From: Burkholderia sp. S171
Lineage (GTDB): Bacteria > Pseudomonadota > Gammaproteobacteria > Burkholderiales > Burkholderiaceae
NCBI RefSeq assembly: GCF_009766085.1
Contig: NZ_LMUF01000047.1
Coordinates: 199,607 to 263,606 of the forward strand
Reading direction: 5' to 3'
DNA length: 64,000 nt
The notes beneath the pieces are model-generated. The model made no database searches. It was not told where the DNA came from and saw only the letters and a program-made list of their open reading frames with translations. Positions within the stretch are counted from its first letter, which is position 1. Every line of letters starts with the position of its first letter. Shown piece after piece: positions 60,352-64,000 of this stretch. The position numbers and the translations under genes are program-made.

Positions 60352-61095
60352 CTACATACCCACGAAGGCCGGCAGCGCCTCGAAGTCGGAAGCAATCGTA
60401 TCCGGAAGTACGCCGAGATGCTCTGTCGGTACTTTCAGACGATTCATCCAGATTGTCGGGAATCCGAAGGTCTTTGCGCCCGCTGCATCCCATCCGCCGA
60501 AAGCGACGAAGGCAATTTCCTCGCGGGGCACTCCGAACGCGTCGATACCCATTTGATAAGAGCGCGGGTCGGGCTTGTAAGCCTTCACCAGATCGGTGGA
60601 TAGCAAATGATCAAAGACACCATCAAGGTCGGAGTTCCTGATCCCGGCTTCTAGCATTGGAACGGTGAAGTCGGTCAATGGTGCAAGCTTCAGGCCTTGC
60701 TTCTTTAGGGTCTTGAGTACCGGCACTACATCTGGCCATGCCTTCATGTTCAGGAACCCAGCCAGTAACTGCTGCCGCTGCTCGCTTGTGATGGTTATTT
60801 TCTCAGCATCCGTTGCGAATGCCAGCGCCTCGTCCGTGACCTGAATGAAATCGACGTAGGTGCCCATCATCGTTCGCAGCCAGGTGTAGTCAAACTGCCG
60901 GCTACGCCACGTTGCTACCAGCGCCGCGCTCTTGCCGGGGAAGAACTGCTCCGCCTGCGCAAAAATGGGTCGCGGATCGAACAGCGCCAGCCCATCGAAT
61001 GCGACCGCCTTGATGCTGTGTGTGGCCGAGCGCGCGGGTAACGCGCTGTCTGCTGCGCCTGCCACTGCCGCTGTCAGAAACGTGCGTCGATTCAT
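60352..61095 (-). CDS. Tat-exported HAD-family hydrolase (haloacid dehalogenase type II-like)
   Basis: A 247-residue HAD protein. It starts MNRRTFLTAAVAGAADSALPA, a twin-arginine signal that is rare for this normally cytosolic family. Catalytic parts: AVAFDGLALFDPR (Asp nucleophile in motif I), PLTDFTVPML (motif II), KPDPRSYQ (motif III Lys) and AFGGWDAAGAKTFGFPTIWMNR (motif IV). Motif I lacks the second Asp of typical phosphatases, which fits a dehalogenase. The substrate is unknown. Confidence 0.85.
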   Translation of the reverse strand: MNRRTFLTAAVAGAADSALPARSATHSIKAVAFDGLALFDPRPIFAQAEQFFPGKSAALVATWRSRQFDYTWLRTMMGTYVDFIQVTDEALAFATDAEKITITSEQRQQLLAGFLNMKAWPDVVPVLKTLKKQGLKLAPLTDFTVPMLEAGIRNSDLDGVFDHLLSTDLVKAYKPDPRSYQMGIDAFGVPREEIAFVAFGGWDAAGAKTFGFPTIWMNRLKVPTEHLGVLPDTIASDFEALPAFVGM

Positions 61096-61249
61096 GGTGT
61101 TTCTCCAATAACCAAGGGGTCTATGAGGCTGGGCTTCATGCTATTTCAGTGCTCCGCCAGGATGCCTCGCGACAGGCGCACGAATTCGACGACGTAAAAC
61201 GATTGGCAAGCATTACTTACATTTTGCTGTCCGTACTCGCGCCCTTTCA

Positions 61250-61561
61250 GTGCACTTTGCCACCAACACCGTTCACGCTTGCCGGGCGGTGGCGATCACC
61301 GCCGCCGGCATTGCCTTGCTACCCGACTTTTCGGTGATCGACGACATTGAATCGGGGCGACTCGCGCCCGTTCTTCCAGATTGGGCTATGAATCCCGCTC
61401 CAATCCATGCCTTACTTTCAACCGGGAATTTCATGGTACCGAAAAGCCAAATGTTCATAGGAATGCTGACGAAATACATGGTCCTGGTCCGGGAAAAAAG
61501 GGCCAAGACCGGCTGCTCAGCAGCCGTCGTGGTTCCTCACGCATCGCGGAACTCTGCTTAA
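61250..61561 (+). pseudogene. LysR C-terminal remnant
   Basis: This frame reads ACRAVAITAAGIALLPDFSVIDDIESGRLAPVLPDWAMNP and continues to SQMFIGMLTKYM, read in part. It is the final third of a LysR effector domain. The HTH and first effector lobe are absent; the sequence before 61250 is in no matching frame. It is orphaned between the HAD and ABM genes. Confidence 0.65.
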
Positions 61562-62133
61562 CTCCAGACCGGTCAGCATAAAAGCTTGGGAATCTTCGAT
61601 GCGATTTTGCTGCATCCACCTCCCGTAGCTAACCGTTGAGCGCGCAATGGCTTCTGTCGCATATGAAGCGTCACCGATGGCGACCTGCACCGGACCCACC
61701 ACCGATAACGCTACGTCCACGGCCCGGATAGTTCTGATCTTGGACCAACGGCTCATTGGGGCCAAGCTTGCGCCGCGAATGTCGGCTTGGGAAGTCTTAA
61801 ACCCACGAATCACGATCCGCGAATTCAGGACAATCCTGGATACGTGCATCCTGGCAAGACGCTTTTGCTGGTGTTCGTCGCGCTCTCGAAGGGCAGGAAC
61901 GGCTTCGATAACCTCAAACAAGCTATGCACCGGCTGCGACCGAACCTGGAGGCCTCGCGCTAAGACCGAAAGGAGAGCGCCTATTCGAATGCGTGCCTTC
62001 ACCAACAGGCACGCTCGATGCTAAAAATTTCGCGACGACCGTTGCAAGTGGGCCGCGCCGCGAGGCTGCATACAGCACGACGCGTGTGAATTCACCCAGG
62101 GTTGCATGAGATCGACAAATCAGAAGGATGAGA
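61562..62133. other. Stretch without a supported gene
   Basis: Frames on both strands are open for up to 160 codons but have no ribosome site or family match. The minus frame contains ALSVVGPVQVAIGDA and YGRWMQQNRIEDSQAF, which I could not place. It may be decayed sequence continuing the LysR relic. Confidence 0.45.
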
Positions 62134-62466
62134 ATGGCGACCATTAAAGAAGACGAAACTTTTACCCAAGTCGTTCGCTTCGACGTCGAGCCTGACAAGC
62201 AACTCGCTTTGATCGCGGCGATTGTGGAAGAGGTGGAACGGTGGGTTTGTCACCGACCAGGTTTCATCTCATCGACTTTTCACGCGAGCCACGATGGACG
62301 GAACGTCATCAACTACGCGCAATGGGAAGACGAAACGGCGTTCAAAGGCTTCACGCAAGATCCCGAAACCGAACGACTCCAGGCCGCGATCCGCTCGGTC
62401 GATTCCAGGTTGAAGCCGCACGCTGTTCACTGCCGGGTGGTCCGCAGTATCGACCAGCCGGTCTAA
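62134..62466 (+). CDS. Antibiotic biosynthesis monooxygenase (ABM) domain protein
   Basis: A 110-residue ferredoxin-like-fold protein. FTQVVRFDVEPDKQLALIAAIVEEVERWVCHRPGFISSTFHASHDGRNVINYAQWED, read in part, is diagnostic. The fold occurs in quinone monooxygenases and heme-degrading enzymes. AAGG six bases before ATG 62134 favours that start over the ATG at 62128. Confidence 0.87.
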   Translation: MATIKEDETFTQVVRFDVEPDKQLALIAAIVEEVERWVCHRPGFISSTFHASHDGRNVINYAQWEDETAFKGFTQDPETERLQAAIRSVDSRLKPHAVHCRVVRSIDQPV

Positions 62467-62643
62467 ACAGGGGTGGTGCCTGTCGGGCGCCCCCTGCAAA
62501 ACGCACATAAGTCGGCGCTGATCAACGTTGAGCGACTGACCAAAAGCCCGTGGAAATGGCACGCGGTGCGCGCCGTAACCTTGTTCTGCGCGGCGCAATC
62601 AGGCGGTAACGCTAAAATTGCGGCTTTACCCCGGAATACGCCA

Positions 62644-64000
62644 ATGTCTTTTGCCTCGCTTGGCCTGATCGATCCCTTGCTGCGTAATCTGCAGGAGCTT
62701 AATTACCAGACACCTACGCCGGTGCAGGCCGAGGCGATCCCTGCTGTCCTCAGCGGCCGCGACGTCATGGCTGCAGCACAGACTGGCACAGGCAAAACGG
62801 CGGGTTTTGCGCTGCCGCTGTTGCAACGGCTGGTGCAACACGGCCCGGCGGTGTCCAGCAACCGCGCGCGTGTTCTGGTGCTGGTGCCCACGCGTGAACT
62901 GGCCGAACAAGTGCTGCAAAGTTTTATCGATTACGGTAAAGGTCTCGACTTACGATTTCTGGCCGCTTACGGCGGTGTGAGTATCAATCCGCAGATGATG
63001 ACCTTGCGCAAAGGCGTGGATGTGCTCGTTGCCACGCCGGGCCGTTTGCTGGATCTGAATCGCCAGAACGCAGTGCAGTTTGATCAAGTGCAAACGCTGG
63101 TGCTTGATGAAGCCGATCGCATGCTGGATCTGGGCTTTGCGCGCGAACTCAACGCCGTCTTTGCTGCCTTGCCCGTTCAGCGCCAGACGCTGCTGTTCTC
63201 TGCCACCTTCACCGATGATATCCGCGCCATGGCGGCGGCCATTCTGCGCGATGCGGTCAACATCAGCGTCGGCTCGCCCAATGCCACGGCCAGCAGGATC
63301 AAGCAGTGGGTGGTGCCGGTGGATAAAAAGAACAAGCCTGACCTCTTCATGCACCTTGTGGCCCAGAACAACTGGCAGCACGCGCTGGTGTTCGTCAAAA
63401 CCCGCATTGGCGTGGATTACCTGGCGGCCGTGCTGGATGAAGCGGGCTATTCGGTCGACACCATCCACGGCGACAAACCGCAGCCCGCGCGCTTGCGTGC
63501 GCTCGAGCGCTTCAAGACGGGCGAAGTCCATATGCTGGTAGCCACCGATGTGGCTTCGCGCGGGCTGGATATCGACGACCTGCCGCTGGTGATCAACGTT
63601 GACCTGCCGATCGTGGCGCAAGACTATGTGCATCGTATTGGACGTACCGGACGCGCGGGCGCCAGCGGGGTGGCAGTGTCCCTTGTGTGTGCCGATGAAG
63701 CGCCGCAACTGGCGGCGATTGAAGCGCTGATCCGGCAAACGCTGCCTCGTGAAGAAGAGCCAGGTTTCGAAGCCGAACACCGCGTGCCGCAAACGAGTGC
63801 GACGGGCGAGATCATCAAGAAACCCAAAAAGCCCAAGAAGCCGAAAATGCCGAAAATGTCATCCGCTGCGCCGGGCGCCGTTCAAGTGCTCGGCAGAAAG
63901 CTGCGGCCGCAAAGTGGCGAAAACGATCGCAAGCCTGCGGTTCAGCGCGCTGTGGACGAGGGGAAAGGCACAAGCTTCTCCAGCGGTAACCCATTCAGCG
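62644..64000 (+). CDS. DEAD-box ATP-dependent RNA helicase, truncated by window end
   Basis: At least 452 residues of an RhlE-type helicase. Q-motif SFASLGLIDPLLRNL and YQTPTPVQAEAIP; motif I AAQTGTGKT; Ia PTRELAEQ; Ib TPGRLLDL; II DEAD (VLDEADRM); III SAT; IV LVFVKTR; V ATDVASRGLDI; VI HRIGRTGRAG. A basic C-terminal tail begins near residue 395 (KKPKKPKKPK repeat) and runs off the edge. It remodels RNA, probably in ribosome assembly or cold growth. No ribosome site stands out before ATG 62644. Confidence 0.93.
   Translation, partial: MSFASLGLIDPLLRNLQELNYQTPTPVQAEAIPAVLSGRDVMAAAQTGTGKTAGFALPLLQRLVQHGPAVSSNRARVLVLVPTRELAEQVLQSFIDYGKGLDLRFLAAYGGVSINPQMMTLRKGVDVLVATPGRLLDLNRQNAVQFDQVQTLVLDEADRMLDLGFARELNAVFAALPVQRQTLLFSATFTDDIRAMAAAILRDAVNISVGSPNATASRIKQWVVPVDKKNKPDLFMHLVAQNNWQHALVFVKTRIGVDYLAAVLDEAGYSVDTIHGDKPQPARLRALERFKTGEVHMLVATDVASRGLDIDDLPLVINVDLPIVAQDYVHRIGRTGRAGASGVAVSLVCADEAPQLAAIEALIRQTLPREEEPGFEAEHRVPQTSATGEIIKKPKKPKKPKMPKMSSAAPGAVQVLGRKLRPQSGENDRKPAVQRAVDEGKGTSFSSGNPFS

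Noticed and set aside
61517..62005. 162-codon minus frame between the LysR remnant and the ABM gene
   Set aside because: No ribosome site, no motif I can place and an equally long frame on the other strand.

Overview
The window looks like a chromosome or chromid segment from a Burkholderiaceae bacterium, most likely Paraburkholderia, Caballeronia or Burkholderia. The base composition is GC-rich, there is a typical Burkholderia-type porin with a C-terminal Phe, and eight intact LysR regulators sit beside small catabolic modules. That pattern is typical of soil or plant-associated members of the group. This placement is inferred from gene style only. I saw no rRNA, tRNA, CRISPR array, prophage or complete insertion sequence.

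Region 1 (1-5.7 kb) has an MFS transporter with a DUF1445/YcsI-type hydro-lyase, a Cache chemoreceptor overlapping a LysR gene, and a GNAT acetyltransferase. Region 2 (5.8-13.2 kb) is a tight catabolic unit: a LysR gene diverges from a BesD/HalD-fold Fe(II)/2OG oxygenase that keeps the hydroxylase HxD triad, followed by an M24 protein closely resembling the DMSP lyase DddP, a betaine-type ABC importer without CBS domains, and a porin. Region 3 (13.3-17.1 kb) has an orphan amino-acid binding protein, a DUF2848 protein, a LysR gene and a ureidoglycolate lyase-like gene. Region 4 (17.1-26.6 kb) is an opine-oxidase-like operon: an OccR-like LysR, a PotABCD-type importer, a DAO-type flavoenzyme, a three-part flavin/[2Fe-2S] dehydrogenase and RidA.

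Region 5 (26.6-42.8 kb) is a run of small regulator-target pairs: LysR/hydrolase, YceH, a two-component system, a secreted GH6 glycosidase, a PACE efflux pump with LysR, DUF72, hydrolase plus MHS transporter with LysR, DUF1479 oxygenase with AraC, and an ArsR-SRPBCC-DUF1801 operon with a perfect operator palindrome. Region 6 (42.8-50.8 kb) mixes intact enzymes (epoxide hydrolases, GST, sirtuin, ketopantoate reductase-like) with remnants of RidA, AraC/GyrI, EamA, FecCD and LysR genes, so it is an area of gene decay.

Region 7 (50.9-56.5 kb) is a MarR-controlled set of a secreted and a cytosolic copy of a small muconolactone-isomerase-like protein, an NmrA reductase and a SnoaL protein, then a LysR/MFS pair. 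The MarR operator recurs in front of the first target. Region 8 (57-64 kb) holds a PadR - DUF1700/DUF2807 - Tat-exported serine hydrolase operon, a Tat-exported HAD protein, a LysR remnant, an ABM monooxygenase and a DEAD-box helicase that runs off the window end.

The two best candidates for an undescribed pathway are region 2 (uptake, hydroxylation and M24-dependent cleavage of a betaine-like or sulfonium compound) and region 4 (uptake and oxidative cleavage of an opine-like secondary amine, with RidA clearing imines). Substrates are inferred, not shown. Family assignments rest on reading motifs and on remembered homologues; no database search was possible.
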